Under the pieces are notes generated by a model. The model searched no databases, was not told where the DNA came from, and was given only the letters and a program-made list of their open reading frames with translations. The position numbers and the translations under genes are program-made. A stretch of DNA of 56,942 bases from an uncultured Clostridia bacterium (GTDB lineage Bacteria; Bacillota; Clostridia; UBA1381): contig CAKSFY010000003.1 in assembly GCA_934454035.1 (NCBI GenBank), positions 1-56,942 on the forward strand, read 5' to 3'. The first letter of the stretch is position 1. The number at the start of each line of letters is the position of its first letter. This document shows, piece after piece, positions 7,958 to 16,449 of the stretch.

Positions 7958-9907
7958 ATGGCACACTCACACGGAGGACATACGCACGGAGGTCATGACT
8001 TGCCTCGTCACGAGCACTCTCATGAACATAATCATGAACATGAACATGAACATGCCTGTCATGGCTGCGGCTGCTCACATTGCCACGAAGAGGAAGAAGA
8101 AAATTCAAAACTGAAAATTGCCAGAATAGCTGCAGGTCTTGTTTTGTTTGCGGCAGGATTTTTTACAAAGGGAAACATTTCGGTTATTCTTTTTGTAATT
8201 TCATATCTTGTTGCCGGTTTTGATGTTATTCTGACCGCAATTAAAAACATTCTGCACGGGGAGATTTTCGATGAGAATTTTCTCATGGCGGTTGCATCTG
8301 TCGGAGCACTGTGTATAAGAGATTTTGCCGAAGCACCTGCCGTAATATTATTTTATCAGATAGGCGAAACACTCCAGGATTATGCTTTTGAACGTTCGGA
8401 AAAATCCGTAAATCAAATAATGGATATAAGAACCGACCATGCTTATCTATCAAAAAACGGCGAGAGGGTTAAAATAGAGGCAGCAGATGCAAAAATCGGA
8501 GATATAATAATAGTTGCTCCCGGTGAAAGAGTACCGCTTGACGGAGTTATTGTCAGCGGTGAAAGCTATATGGATACTTCCTGTATCACGGGTGAGTCGG
8601 TTAAGAGAAAAGCAGCCGAGGGTGATGAAGTATTAAGCGGATATGTTAATTCCGACAGTGTTGTTGAAATAAAGGTTACACATCTTTTGTCGGAATCGGC
8701 GGCATCGAGAATTATCGACCTTATGAAAAATTCGCTTGAGAAAAAATCACAGTCGGAAAAATTTATTACAAAATTTGCAAAGGTTTATACTCCGATAGTA
8801 GTTGCTCTTGCGGTTTTGACAGCGGTTGTACCTCCTCTTTTCGACGGATTTGCGTTTGCAAAATGGATTGAGCGCGCGCTTACATTCCTGGTTATTTCCT
8901 GCCCGTGTGCATTGGTTATATCAATTCCTTTGGGATTTTTCGCAGGACTCGGCGCTGCAAGTAAAAAAGGTATTATCGTGAAGGGCGGCAATGCGATTGA
9001 GCAGCTTTCAAAAACAGATACGGTTATATTTGATAAGACGGGAACTCTTACAAAGGGCGTGTTTGAAGTTTCCGCAATTGACTCCGTGCTTGACGGAGAT
9101 GATTTCTTGAAACTTTGTGCATATGCCGAGTATTATTCAAATCATCCTGTTGCCGCGGCAATTAAGAAAAAATTCGGCGAAAAAATAGATACAAGTGTTA
9201 TTTCCGATTATAATGAAATTGCAGGAAAGGGCATATCTGTCAGGTTGTCGGGAGTTTTGATTCTTGCCGGAAATAAAAAGCTTATGTCAGATTACGGAAT
9301 TGATGTTCCGGAAGTCAATGCAGACGGAACCGTGGTATATGCAGCAAGCGACGGAAAATATATCGGTTATATTGCAGTGTCAGACCAAATAAGAGACGGC
9401 AGAACAATAGAGGAATTGAAAGCACACGATATTAAAACGGTTATGCTCACCGGGGACAGAAAAAATTCCGCCGAAAGCGTCGGCAAAAAGCTCGGCATTT
9501 CGGAAATAAGAAGCGAACTTCTGCCGCAGGATAAAGTTCGCATAGTTGAAGAAAAGTCAAAAACCTCCGTGTGTGCATTTGTGGGAGACGGAATCAACGA
9601 TGCACCGTCACTTGCGACCGCAAATGTAGGCATTGCAATGGGAGGAATAGGATCCGACGCCGCAATTGAAGCAGCGGACGTGATTCTTATAAATGACGAT
9701 ATTGCGAAAATTCCGGCAGCCATAAAGCTTTCAAAGCATACAATGACTATTGTAAAGGAAAACATAATTTTCTCAATAAGCATAAAAGTACTCATTATGA
9801 TTTTAGGCTTTTTCGGAATAGCGTCCATGTGGCTTGCAGTCTTTGCAGATGTGGGTGTTGCCCTTATTGCAATACTTAATTCAATGAGAGCATTGAAAGT
9901 TAAATAA
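7958..9907 (+). CDS. Zinc/cadmium-type P1B ATPase with His-rich N-terminus
   Basis: This inner-membrane pump most likely exports Zn2+, Cd2+ or Co2+. It has the transmembrane CPC motif (residues ~315-317), the phosphorylated Asp ~359 in DKTGTLTKG, an SNHP nucleotide-binding motif, GDGINDAPSLA, and a final-helix ADVGVALI, whose Asp is typical of ZntA/CadA. The usual HMA domain is missing. Instead, the first ~55 residues are a His/Glu/Cys-rich tail (HEHNHEHEHEHACHGCGCSH), presumably a metal buffer. The start is ATG 7958 with AAGGGA nine bases upstream; an earlier in-frame ATG at 7916 lies within the operator. Length is 649 residues. Confidence 0.9.
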   Translation: MAHSHGGHTHGGHDLPRHEHSHEHNHEHEHEHACHGCGCSHCHEEEEENSKLKIARIAAGLVLFAAGFFTKGNISVILFVISYLVAGFDVILTAIKNILHGEIFDENFLMAVASVGALCIRDFAEAPAVILFYQIGETLQDYAFERSEKSVNQIMDIRTDHAYLSKNGERVKIEAADAKIGDIIIVAPGERVPLDGVIVSGESYMDTSCITGESVKRKAAEGDEVLSGYVNSDSVVEIKVTHLLSESAASRIIDLMKNSLEKKSQSEKFITKFAKVYTPIVVALAVLTAVVPPLFDGFAFAKWIERALTFLVISCPCALVISIPLGFFAGLGAASKKGIIVKGGNAIEQLSKTDTVIFDKTGTLTKGVFEVSAIDSVLDGDDFLKLCAYAEYYSNHPVAAAIKKKFGEKIDTSVISDYNEIAGKGISVRLSGVLILAGNKKLMSDYGIDVPEVNADGTVVYAASDGKYIGYIAVSDQIRDGRTIEELKAHDIKTVMLTGDRKNSAESVGKKLGISEIRSELLPQDKVRIVEEKSKTSVCAFVGDGINDAPSLATANVGIAMGGIGSDAAIEAADVILINDDIAKIPAAIKLSKHTMTIVKENIIFSISIKVLIMILGFFGIASMWLAVFADVGVALIAILNSMRALKVK

Positions 9908-9944
9908 CAAAAAAGTGCACCAACGGTGCACTTTTTTGTTATTT
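9902..9944. terminator. Bidirectional terminator between the metal ATPase and cytX
   Basis: A perfect inverted repeat with ~20-base arms (core AAAAAAGTGCACC and GGTGCACTTTTTT) and loop AAC lies between convergent genes and overlaps both stop codons. The A and T tracts allow it to stop transcription in both directions. Confidence 0.9.
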
Positions 9945-11102
9945 ATTTGTGACTTTATGCGCGATTATGCAGAGTAAGATTGTAATAATCATATCCGGCA
10001 GGGTGTTTCCGATTACAATATCTGCATTCATCAGCAGTCTGTAAATAATAAAACCCAAAAGCCAAACAACAAGATTGCTGATATTAAATTTTGAATCGCT
10101 TGTGTCGGATTTTAATATAAAGAAATCCGCAATCAATACTGCAATCATCGGGGCAAATACAGAGCCGATAAAGTAGAGAAAATCGGTAATATCGGTAAGC
10201 GGCAGAAACATTGCACAAATTGTTCCTATAACTGTCACGATAGCCGCAGCTTGCTTTCCGCTTATTTTTTTGGTTAATGATTCACAGGAAATACCTGCCG
10301 AATATGCATCCAAAAATGTTGTGGTAACAGTCGAAAAAATCACAATAAGCAATCCGGCAATTCCGAGACCTGCTTTAAGCATTATCTGTGCTATGTCTGT
10401 CTCTGCGGTGAAAATTGCCGCGCCCATACCTATTATATACATCCAGCAGCTGACAACTCCGTAAATGCAGGCGCTTGCAGCAGTTGCTTTTACAGGTTTT
10501 TCGGCTTCTCTGGTATAATCGCTGATTAGCGGAAGCCACGAAAGCGGCATTGCAACTGACAGTTCAACCGCTGCGCCGAAGCTCATACTCTCATCGGTTA
10601 TATTATGCATAACACCACCGCCGAAGATGACAAAGCTTAGTATAATTGTAAGTACAAAAAGCATTCCCATTGCAATTGTATTGATTTTACCAAGATTTTT
10701 TATCCCGATTAAAATCCATACAAGAATAAGCGCGCCTATAATAATACTCCATAACCTGCTCCCGGCATTCAGCACTCCGTCCGCAGCAAGTGCGCCGTCG
10801 TAAATCATGATTGCAGTCCAGCCTGCAAGCTGAATAATATTTAATATCGAAAAGAGAAGTCCGCCTTTTGAGCCAAAACTCATTTTTGCGGTCTCCATTG
10901 CACTTTTCCGCATTTTTCCGCCTATTACTCCTGCGGCAAAAAGCATGGCGCAGCCTATTATATGTCCGATAAGTATTGCGGCAAGTCCTTTTGCAAAGCC
11001 AAGCGGTGCAAAATATGTTCCTGTCAGTATTTCGGCAATTGAGACTGCCGCTCCAAACCAAATTAAACCGTTTTCAAATACAGATGTACGTTTTTCTTCC
11101 AT
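9939..11102 (-). CDS. cytX: CytX-like hydroxymethylpyrimidine/thiamine-precursor permease
   Basis: The 387-residue protein has about ten to twelve hydrophobic helices and belongs to the cytosine/purine permease (NCS1) family. The opening FENGLIWFGAAVSIAEILTG and the SWLPLISDYTREAEKP segment are typical of CytX. In known cases CytX is controlled by TPP riboswitches and is thought to import the thiamine pyrimidine moiety. Here it is the last gene of the thi operon, one base after thiD. ThiC is absent from the window, so the cell may salvage hydroxymethylpyrimidine through this permease plus ThiD; that is inference. Confidence 0.85.
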   Translation of the reverse strand: MEEKRTSVFENGLIWFGAAVSIAEILTGTYFAPLGFAKGLAAILIGHIIGCAMLFAAGVIGGKMRKSAMETAKMSFGSKGGLLFSILNIIQLAGWTAIMIYDGALAADGVLNAGSRLWSIIIGALILVWILIGIKNLGKINTIAMGMLFVLTIILSFVIFGGGVMHNITDESMSFGAAVELSVAMPLSWLPLISDYTREAEKPVKATAASACIYGVVSCWMYIIGMGAAIFTAETDIAQIMLKAGLGIAGLLIVIFSTVTTTFLDAYSAGISCESLTKKISGKQAAAIVTVIGTICAMFLPLTDITDFLYFIGSVFAPMIAVLIADFFILKSDTSDSKFNISNLVVWLLGFIIYRLLMNADIVIGNTLPDMIITILLCIIAHKVTNK

Positions 11103-11103
11103 T

Positions 11104-11910
11104 TTAATTTTCCTCCTTCAAAAATTCACCCTGTAAATTAAATGCATGATTCATAGGCCCTGAACCTTGCCCGAGATTAAGCCCGTAAGCAAGCGCGCCG
11201 GAAATATAGTCTTTTGCTCTTTGTACAGATTTTTCAAGCGAAAATCCTTTTGCCAGATTTGCTGCAATTGCGCTTGAGAGCGTACAGCCTGTTCCGTGCG
11301 TGTTGGGGTTGTTTATACGTTTTCCTTTAAAAAGTGTGAATTTTCCTCCGGAATATAACAGGTCATTTGCGTCATTGATGTTATGACCGCCTTTTAAAAG
11401 AACCGAGCAACCGTATTTGTTGCCGATAATTTCGGCAGCTTTTTGTATATCCGATTCATTTTGAATTTTCATGTCGGATAATACCTCTGCTTCAGGAATG
11501 TTCGGTGTTGCAAGCATGGCTATAGGCAAAAGTTTTTGCGCCAGAGAGCATACCGCATCTGTTTTAATAAGGGAGGAACCGGCGGTTGCCACCATTACCG
11601 GATCGACTACGATATTTTTTGCTTTACAGTCGGAAAGCTTATCCGCTATTACGGAAATCAGCTCACTTGAGGCAACCATGCCTATTTTGACGGCGTCGGG
11701 GAATATATCCTCAAATACCGCGTCAAGCTGCTGCTTCAAAAAATTCGGGGTTGATTCCAAAATTGCTCTTACGCCGGCAGTGTTTTGAGCCGTCAGCGCC
11801 GTAACTGCGCTCATGGCATAAACACCGTTCATGGTCATCGTTTTAATATCTGCCTGAATACCGGCGCCTCCGCAGGAGTCGCTTCCTGCGATTGATAATG
11901 CTGTTTTCAT
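11104..11910 (-). CDS. thiD: Hydroxymethylpyrimidine/phosphomethylpyrimidine kinase
   Basis: ThiD phosphorylates hydroxymethylpyrimidine twice to give HMP-PP for thiamine phosphate synthesis. The protein begins MKTALSIAGSDSCGGAGIQAD, the ribokinase-fold substrate-binding opening, and ends with the GTGCTLSSAIAANLAKG anion-hole motif that carries the catalytic Cys/Asp region. The start is ATG at 11910, with AAGGAG nine bases upstream; the open frame extends further but without a ribosome binding site. The product is 268 residues, normal for the family. It is co-transcribed with cytX and the upstream HAD gene. Confidence 0.94.
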   Translation of the reverse strand: MKTALSIAGSDSCGGAGIQADIKTMTMNGVYAMSAVTALTAQNTAGVRAILESTPNFLKQQLDAVFEDIFPDAVKIGMVASSELISVIADKLSDCKAKNIVVDPVMVATAGSSLIKTDAVCSLAQKLLPIAMLATPNIPEAEVLSDMKIQNESDIQKAAEIIGNKYGCSVLLKGGHNINDANDLLYSGGKFTLFKGKRINNPNTHGTGCTLSSAIAANLAKGFSLEKSVQRAKDYISGALAYGLNLGQGSGPMNHAFNLQGEFLKEEN

Positions 11911-11993
11911 TTCTTCATTTCTCCTTTTTCGCATTATTTTTATATAGCGGCAAAAGGTGGTGCCCCCAATCTGCCGCTTTAAAGCCTGCAAAG

Positions 11994-12641
11994 CTAATTT
12001 AAGCTTGCGGCAAGCTTCCAAAAGTTCTTCATGTCCGAGTAATCGGATATATAAATATCTGAAAGTTGTTTGATTTGTTCCGGGTTTTCCGCTGAATTAT
12101 CATAAACCCCGGCAGTTAAAAAACCGTCTTTTTTTGCTTCTTTTATGGCATAGAACGCATCCTCAAATATAACTGTGTCGCTTTTTTTTGTACCGAGATA
12201 TTCGAGTGCCGTTCTGTAGGCTGCCGTTTTACAGGACTCGACCGTAAATATTTTGCTGAAATATGAATCCATGCTGTTTTTTTTGAGTACGGTCTCTGCC
12301 AGATAACGGGTATTTGATGTCACAATACACATTTTAACTCCGTTGGCTTTAAGTATGTCCAAAAAAGCAATAACTCCGTTTTTTGGCATTATTTTTTTAC
12401 TGTATGCACTGTAAAGCATTTGATTGATTCCGTCTGCAATTTCTTTGACCGAAAGCTTTACATTGCATTTATTTTGATAGTAATCGATTGCCTGCGGAAT
12501 GCTGAAGGTTTTGAAAATATCGTTTATATTTTCCGGTGGTTCATACCCGAGCAATTTCAGATAATCCGCCCCGAGCGTTTCCCAAAATTGCATGGAGTCA
12601 ACAAGCGTTCCGTCCAGGTCAAATATTGCACCTTTTAGCAT
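11994..12641 (-). CDS. HAD-superfamily phosphatase in the thiamine operon
   Basis: The 215-residue protein has HAD motif I (FDLDGTLVDS, residues 7-16), motif II (CIVTSNT), a Lys in SCKTAAY and motif IV (FEDAFYAIKEAKKDGF), with a helical cap typical of beta-phosphoglucomutase-like enzymes. It overlaps the thiE stop by 7 bases and has AAAGGAG upstream, so it is translated with the thiamine genes. A plausible role is hydrolysis of thiamine monophosphate or of an HMP phosphate. This is inferred from the operon, not from a substrate-specific motif. A simple phosphatase of other sugar phosphates cannot be excluded. Confidence 0.75.
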   Translation of the reverse strand: MLKGAIFDLDGTLVDSMQFWETLGADYLKLLGYEPPENINDIFKTFSIPQAIDYYQNKCNVKLSVKEIADGINQMLYSAYSKKIMPKNGVIAFLDILKANGVKMCIVTSNTRYLAETVLKKNSMDSYFSKIFTVESCKTAAYRTALEYLGTKKSDTVIFEDAFYAIKEAKKDGFLTAGVYDNSAENPEQIKQLSDIYISDYSDMKNFWKLAASLN

Positions 12642-13270
12642 AAGCCGAGCTCCTTTGCTCTTTTTTTAAGCTCTTTTGCGGCAAGCTTAGGGTCATCGGC
12701 TTTCATAATTGCGGAGACTGCGCAAATCCCGGCAATCGGAATACCTTTCAAAACATCGATATTATCTTTATTTAAGCCGCCGATAGCATTGACCGGAATC
12801 GGTACGGCTTCGCAAATTGCCCTCAGGGTATCGGTCGAAGTCAGAACGGTTTTGACTTTGGTTGTGGTAGGATATATTGCGCCGACGCTGAGATAATCCG
12901 CCCCATCTGTATATGCCTCAAGTGCGTGCGGAACAGTTTTTGCGGTTGCCCCTACTATTTTGTCATTTCCCATTAATTTTCGGGCAATTGAAACAGGCAT
13001 ATCCGACCTGCCTACGTGTACGCCTTCCGCTCCGACTGCCAATGCAACATCGCAGCGGTCGTCTATGATAAGCGGTACTTTGAAACTTTGTGATATTTTA
13101 TGTACTTGTTCCGCAAGAGCAATGTATTCGCGTGTGGTTCGGTCCTTTTCGCGAAGCTGAATCAAAGTTGCACCGCCGCACAATGCTTTTTCAACTCTTT
13201 TTAAAAATTCTTCCTCGGAGTAGGGGGTTGAGTCTGTTATGAAATAAAGACTTGAGTCAAAAGTTTTCAT
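12635..13270 (-). CDS. thiE: Thiamine-phosphate synthase
   Basis: ThiE joins HMP-PP and the thiazole phosphate to form thiamine monophosphate. The TIM-barrel enzyme shows LYFITDS at the N-terminus, GGATLIQLREKD, IIDDRCDVALAVGAEGVHVG, GATAKT and NAIGGLN, all standard for the family. I choose the ATG at 13270 because AAAGGA lies nine bases upstream. An ATG at 13288 overlaps the thiH stop (ATGA) but has no ribosome binding site; its use would add six residues. Length from 13270 is 211 residues. Confidence 0.94.
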   Translation of the reverse strand: MKTFDSSLYFITDSTPYSEEEFLKRVEKALCGGATLIQLREKDRTTREYIALAEQVHKISQSFKVPLIIDDRCDVALAVGAEGVHVGRSDMPVSIARKLMGNDKIVGATAKTVPHALEAYTDGADYLSVGAIYPTTTKVKTVLTSTDTLRAICEAVPIPVNAIGGLNKDNIDVLKGIPIAGICAVSAIMKADDPKLAAKELKKRAKELGLC

Positions 13271-13284
13271 TAAAGCATATCCTT

Positions 13285-14538
13285 TCATATAAATAAATAG
13301 TCGTTTAAAACGGGCTGCAAGCCCTCGCTTGAAATATCATTATACATTTTGTCCAGACTGCGGCCGTCATTGATTTCAAACTGTTCGTCTCCTTCGGCGG
13401 AGTCGGATTTTTCGCCGCTGTATTTGCTTTTATGATCGCCTATTCCGGTCGATACTCCGGCAGATATTTTTGTTGCCGCAATTTTTACAATGCCGTTTCG
13501 GAATGAAGCACTCTCTCTTGATGAAACCGTAATGCCGACATATGGCAAAAATATCCTATATGCGCATAAAATCTGACAAAGCTGCTTTTCATGAACATCA
13601 AGCGGATTGATTTTTTCATTGTTTATAATCGGGCGCAGCCGGGGACAGGAAAGAGACATTTCGGCATGAGGATATTTTCGCTGCAAATAATAGACATGCA
13701 GCGCGCTTGCCAAAGCGTCTTTTCTAAAATCCGAAAGACCGAGCAGTGCTGAAAAACCGGCACCTCTCATTCCGCCGATTAATGCGCGCTCTTGCGCGTC
13801 AAAGCGATATGGCCATACGCGCTTGTGCCCCATAAGATGTAAGCTTTCGTACTTATCGGAATCGTATGTTTCCTGAAAAACGGTAACATAATCCGCTCCG
13901 CATTCATGAAGATATTTATACTCGTCTGTGTTGACAGGATAGATTTCAAGTCCGATCATGCGGAAATATTTCCTTGCCAGCCTGCAAGCTTCACCTATAT
14001 ATTTTACATCGCTTTTTGTGCGGCTTTCTCCTGTTAGAATAAGTATTTCTTCCATTCCGCTGTCGGCAATCACTTTCATTTCCTTTTCGATTTGTTCATA
14101 ATCAAGTTTCATTCTGTTGATGTGATTATAGCAGTTAAATCCGCAGTATACACAGTAGTTTTCGCAGTAATTTGCAATATACAGCGGTGTAAAAATGTAG
14201 ACGGTATTGCCGAAATGTCTGCTTGTAAGCATGGATGCTTTTTCTGCCATTTGTTCAAGAAAAGGCTCTGCCGCAGGGGACAGGAGCGCTTTAAAATCAC
14301 TGATGGAACATTTTTCATGCTCAAGCGCTGCCAGGACATCACGGGCGGTATATTTTGAATAATCAAAGCTGTTCATTTCGCTTATAACCTTTTGCATAAC
14401 ATCCGATTTGATTATCTCCATATCAGGAAGATATTCCATATGATTTTTCCTGTATGAGGGATCGGTTTCAAGTCTGTGTTTTTTTTCAAGAGCAGCAGGT
14501 GTGAGATATTCAGAGTCTACAAAGAATTTGTTTTCCAT
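13285..14538 (-). CDS. thiH: 2-iminoacetate synthase (radical SAM, thiazole branch)
   Basis: ThiH cleaves tyrosine with a radical SAM mechanism to give dehydroglycine for the thiazole ring; it is the oxygen-sensitive alternative to ThiO and fits an anaerobe. The cluster motif is CENYCVYCGF (C-x3-C-x2-C). Further motifs are ILTGESRTK, IYPVNTDEY, VTVFQETYD and the C-terminal DHKSKYSGE/QFEINDGRSL region. The 417-residue protein is somewhat longer than the ~375-residue E. coli enzyme, mostly in an N-terminal helical extension. It lies 10 bases after thiG. Confidence 0.93.
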   Translation of the reverse strand: MENKFFVDSEYLTPAALEKKHRLETDPSYRKNHMEYLPDMEIIKSDVMQKVISEMNSFDYSKYTARDVLAALEHEKCSISDFKALLSPAAEPFLEQMAEKASMLTSRHFGNTVYIFTPLYIANYCENYCVYCGFNCYNHINRMKLDYEQIEKEMKVIADSGMEEILILTGESRTKSDVKYIGEACRLARKYFRMIGLEIYPVNTDEYKYLHECGADYVTVFQETYDSDKYESLHLMGHKRVWPYRFDAQERALIGGMRGAGFSALLGLSDFRKDALASALHVYYLQRKYPHAEMSLSCPRLRPIINNEKINPLDVHEKQLCQILCAYRIFLPYVGITVSSRESASFRNGIVKIAATKISAGVSTGIGDHKSKYSGEKSDSAEGDEQFEINDGRSLDKMYNDISSEGLQPVLNDYLFI

Positions 14539-14548
14539 AATATCACCT

Positions 14549-15319
14549 CTAATCTCTCAAGAAACCCGTCAGCGGATCGGAAGCGGAAGCTCCTCTTGAA
14601 AGAACTCTTCCGAGCCCGGAAAGATATGCCGCACGTCCGGCGATAATTGCGTTTTTGAATGCGGAAGCCATAAGCGAAATGTCTCCGGCGGTTGCCAGAG
14701 CGGTGTTTGCCATAATTGCGGCAGCACCCATTTCCATTGCTTCACATGCCTGAGAAGGTCTGCCTATTCCTGCGTCAACTATAATCGGCAAATCGATTTC
14801 GTCAATCAGGATTTGAATAAATTCTTTGGCTGCAAGTCCTTTGTTGGAACCAATCGGCGCAGCTAAAGGCATAACGGCGGCGGCTCCGCATTCTGCCAGC
14901 TTTCTGGCACTGTTTAAATCAGGGAACATATACGGCAGTACGACAAAGCCTTCATTTGCCAGAATTTCTGTTGCCCTGATTGTTTCATTATTATCGGGGA
15001 GCAGATATTTTGAATCACGCATTATTTCAATTTTTACAAAATTGCCGCAGCCGAGTTCGCGCGCAAGGTGTGCAATGCGGACTGCTTCTTCCGCGGTTCT
15101 TGCTCCGCTGGTATTAGGCAGCAGAGTAATTCCGTCAGGAATATAGTCCAGTATATTCTCCTTTTCGCTTGTGTTTGTTCTGCGTACTGCAAGAGTTATA
15201 ATTTCCGCTTGGGCATCTTTTACTGCTGCATTAATCAAATTGAGCGAATATTTTCCCGAACCGAGTATGAAACGGGAGTTAAATTCATGTCCGCCCAAAA
15301 TAAGCTTATCATTTTTCAT
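14549..15319 (-). CDS. thiG: Thiazole synthase
   Basis: ThiG condenses deoxyxylulose 5-phosphate, dehydroglycine and ThiS-thiocarboxylate into the thiazole phosphate. Visible motifs are GGHEFNSRFILGSGKY at the N-terminus, the VRRTN strand, LLPNTSGARTAEEAVR (residues ~61-77), and the phosphate-binding DAGIGRPSQACEAMEMG/NTALATAGD region. Its 256 residues are the usual length. It overlaps the end of thiF by 11 bases, which indicates coupled translation. Confidence 0.96.
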   Translation of the reverse strand: MKNDKLILGGHEFNSRFILGSGKYSLNLINAAVKDAQAEIITLAVRRTNTSEKENILDYIPDGITLLPNTSGARTAEEAVRIAHLARELGCGNFVKIEIMRDSKYLLPDNNETIRATEILANEGFVVLPYMFPDLNSARKLAECGAAAVMPLAAPIGSNKGLAAKEFIQILIDEIDLPIIVDAGIGRPSQACEAMEMGAAAIMANTALATAGDISLMASAFKNAIIAGRAAYLSGLGRVLSRGASASDPLTGFLRD

Positions 15320-15956
15320 TTTGTATATCTTCTTTCTTTGCTAAAATTCTTAAGACAGTATGCGCCTGATGTGCGGCACAGAGCATTACGCGGCTCGATG
15401 TAAGGCAAGCGGCATTTTCTATATCGCTTGTTTCGTCGCCGCAAAGATAAAAATGCTCTGTTATTTTTCTTGTTCTTATATCGTTTGCATTGCCGAGTCC
15501 TGCCATTCCAGAGGCTGAAACAAGATATTTTTCAGGCATTGATTCAAAAACACAGTTTGCAAGCATTGCTTTACATTCCGCTTTGTCAAAGGCTTCGCAG
15601 ATTATATCCGCACCCTTTAAAAGAGTCGGTGCATTGTTTTCATCAATGCGGATTGTATGTGTTTCAAGCTCGGTATACGGCGCAATCTCCTTTAAATTTG
15701 CGAAAATCGCATCTGTTTTAAAGCTTCCGACTTGATTTGCTTTATACTGCTGCCGATGCAGATTGGTTATATCAACCCGGTCAAAATCAATCAGTATCAG
15801 CTTTCCGATACCGGCGCGTGCAAGAGCAATTGCAATATTGGAGCCAAGTCCGCCGAGTCCGCATACCGCAACGGCCGCAGACGAAAAAAGTTTATGAAGC
15901 TTTTCGCCGTGCCGCAGCTTAAGTGCACTGTCCCATTCTTCTTTTGTCGGTATCAT
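15309..15956 (-). CDS. thiF: Sulfur carrier ThiS adenylyltransferase
   Basis: ThiF adenylates the C-terminal Gly of ThiS so that sulfur can be loaded. The E1-like Rossmann motif GLGGLGSNIAIALARAG and the Asp/Arg-bearing IDFDRVDITNLHRQQY segment are clear. It is the short, clostridial-type ThiF (215 residues) without a C-terminal zinc-binding CxxC pair or rhodanese domain. The start is ATG 15956, with GGGAGG eight bases upstream inside the end of thiS; the frame also reaches back to a TTG at 15974. Confidence 0.92.
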   Translation of the reverse strand: MIPTKEEWDSALKLRHGEKLHKLFSSAAVAVCGLGGLGSNIAIALARAGIGKLILIDFDRVDITNLHRQQYKANQVGSFKTDAIFANLKEIAPYTELETHTIRIDENNAPTLLKGADIICEAFDKAECKAMLANCVFESMPEKYLVSASGMAGLGNANDIRTRKITEHFYLCGDETSDIENAACLTSSRVMLCAAHQAHTVLRILAKKEDIQNEK

Positions 15957-15957
15957 A

Positions 15958-16152
15958 TCAGCCGCCTCCCACAAACTGTACTATTTCAATAACGTCACCG
16001 TCAGATAAAACTGTATGTTCATATTCTGATTTAGGAACAACCTCTCCGTTTTTTTCGGCGGCAACTCTCAGAATGTTATAACCGTTTTCCGAAAGATATT
16101 CGTTCAGTGTTTTTCCGTCTGCATTTTTCAGCTCTCCGTTGATTTTTACCAT
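15958..16152 (-). CDS. thiS: Sulfur carrier protein ThiS
   Basis: The 64-residue ubiquitin-like protein ends in VQFVGGG, with the C-terminal diglycine needed for adenylation and thiocarboxylate formation. The start is the ATG at 16152 (MVKINGEL), 11 bases after AGGAGG. The frame is open further upstream but that part overlaps the riboswitch terminator and is not coding. It is the first gene of the thi operon, and its ribosome binding site lies just past the regulated terminator. Confidence 0.92.
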   Translation of the reverse strand: MVKINGELKNADGKTLNEYLSENGYNILRVAAEKNGEVVPKSEYEHTVLSDGDVIEIVQFVGGG

Positions 16153-16169
16153 TTCCCGTTTCGCCTCCT

Positions 16170-16217
16170 TTTTAAAAACAAAAAGCGGAAAACCGCCATC
16201 ATTGGTAGCTTTCCGCT
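16170..16217 (-). terminator. Riboswitch-controlled terminator before thiS
   Basis: On the minus strand AGCGGAAA and TTTCCGCT form a hairpin enclosing a smaller GCTACC/GGCGGT-like loop region, followed by TTTTTGTTTTT. It lies between the TPP aptamer and thiS, so ligand binding upstream can decide whether transcription ends here. Confidence 0.85.
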
Positions 16218-16231
16218 GAACACTCATTATT

Positions 16232-16322
16232 ATAAAGCATCCCTACGTTGGCATTATCCAAATCAGGTTATACGGTCGAAAGTCGCACTTTCCTCTCAGC
16301 CTGTAATACAAGCTCCCGTTTT
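16232..16322 (-). ncRNA. TPP riboswitch (THI element)
   Basis: Read on the minus strand, this contains the conserved thi-box parts in order: ACGGGAGC, GGCTGAGAGGAAAG, a short P3 region, ACCGTATAACCTGAT, TTGGATAATGCCAACGTAGGGA. Binding of thiamine pyrophosphate should fold the aptamer and favour the downstream terminator, shutting off the thiS-cytX operon. All core segments are present without gaps. Confidence 0.97.
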
Positions 16323-16339
16323 TGTTTGTTATATAGAAT

Positions 16340-16368
16340 ATTATACACCTTTTTTTGAAAAAAAGCAA
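16340..16368 (-). promoter_or_regulatory. Promoter of the thiamine operon
   Basis: On the minus strand TTGCTT (16368-16363) and TATAAT (16345-16340) are 17 bases apart, and transcription would start just before the TPP aptamer. Confidence 0.8.
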
Positions 16369-16383
16369 GAGCGTTTTCTGCTT

Positions 16384-16410
16384 TTTTCGGAATATATAAT
16401 TTGCCGAAAA
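16384..16410. promoter_or_regulatory. Inverted repeat over the putative feoA promoter
   Basis: TTTTCGG and CCGAAAA form 7-base arms around a 13-base spacer that contains a TATAAT -10-like hexamer (16395-16400). The placement suggests a repressor site on the feo promoter. It does not match the textbook Fur box, DtxR box or MntR box. A good -35 hexamer is not seen, so the promoter call is tentative. Confidence 0.4.
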
Positions 16411-16449
16411 CGTATATATATATTTATATTTTAAAAGGAGATAATTGTT

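Noticed and set aside
11947..11979. Inverted repeat AGCGGCA...TGCCGCT between the HAD gene and thiD as a terminator
   Set aside because: The stem is short, the loop long and the T tract poor; thiD is most simply read as part of the same operon.
12001..12017. Palindrome AAGCTTGC-G-GCAAGCTT at the end of the HAD gene
   Set aside because: It is part of the coding sequence, leaves no room for an RNA loop without opening pairs, and has no T tract.
16153..16227. N-terminal extension of thiS
   Set aside because: It overlaps the riboswitch terminator hairpin and lacks a ribosome binding site.
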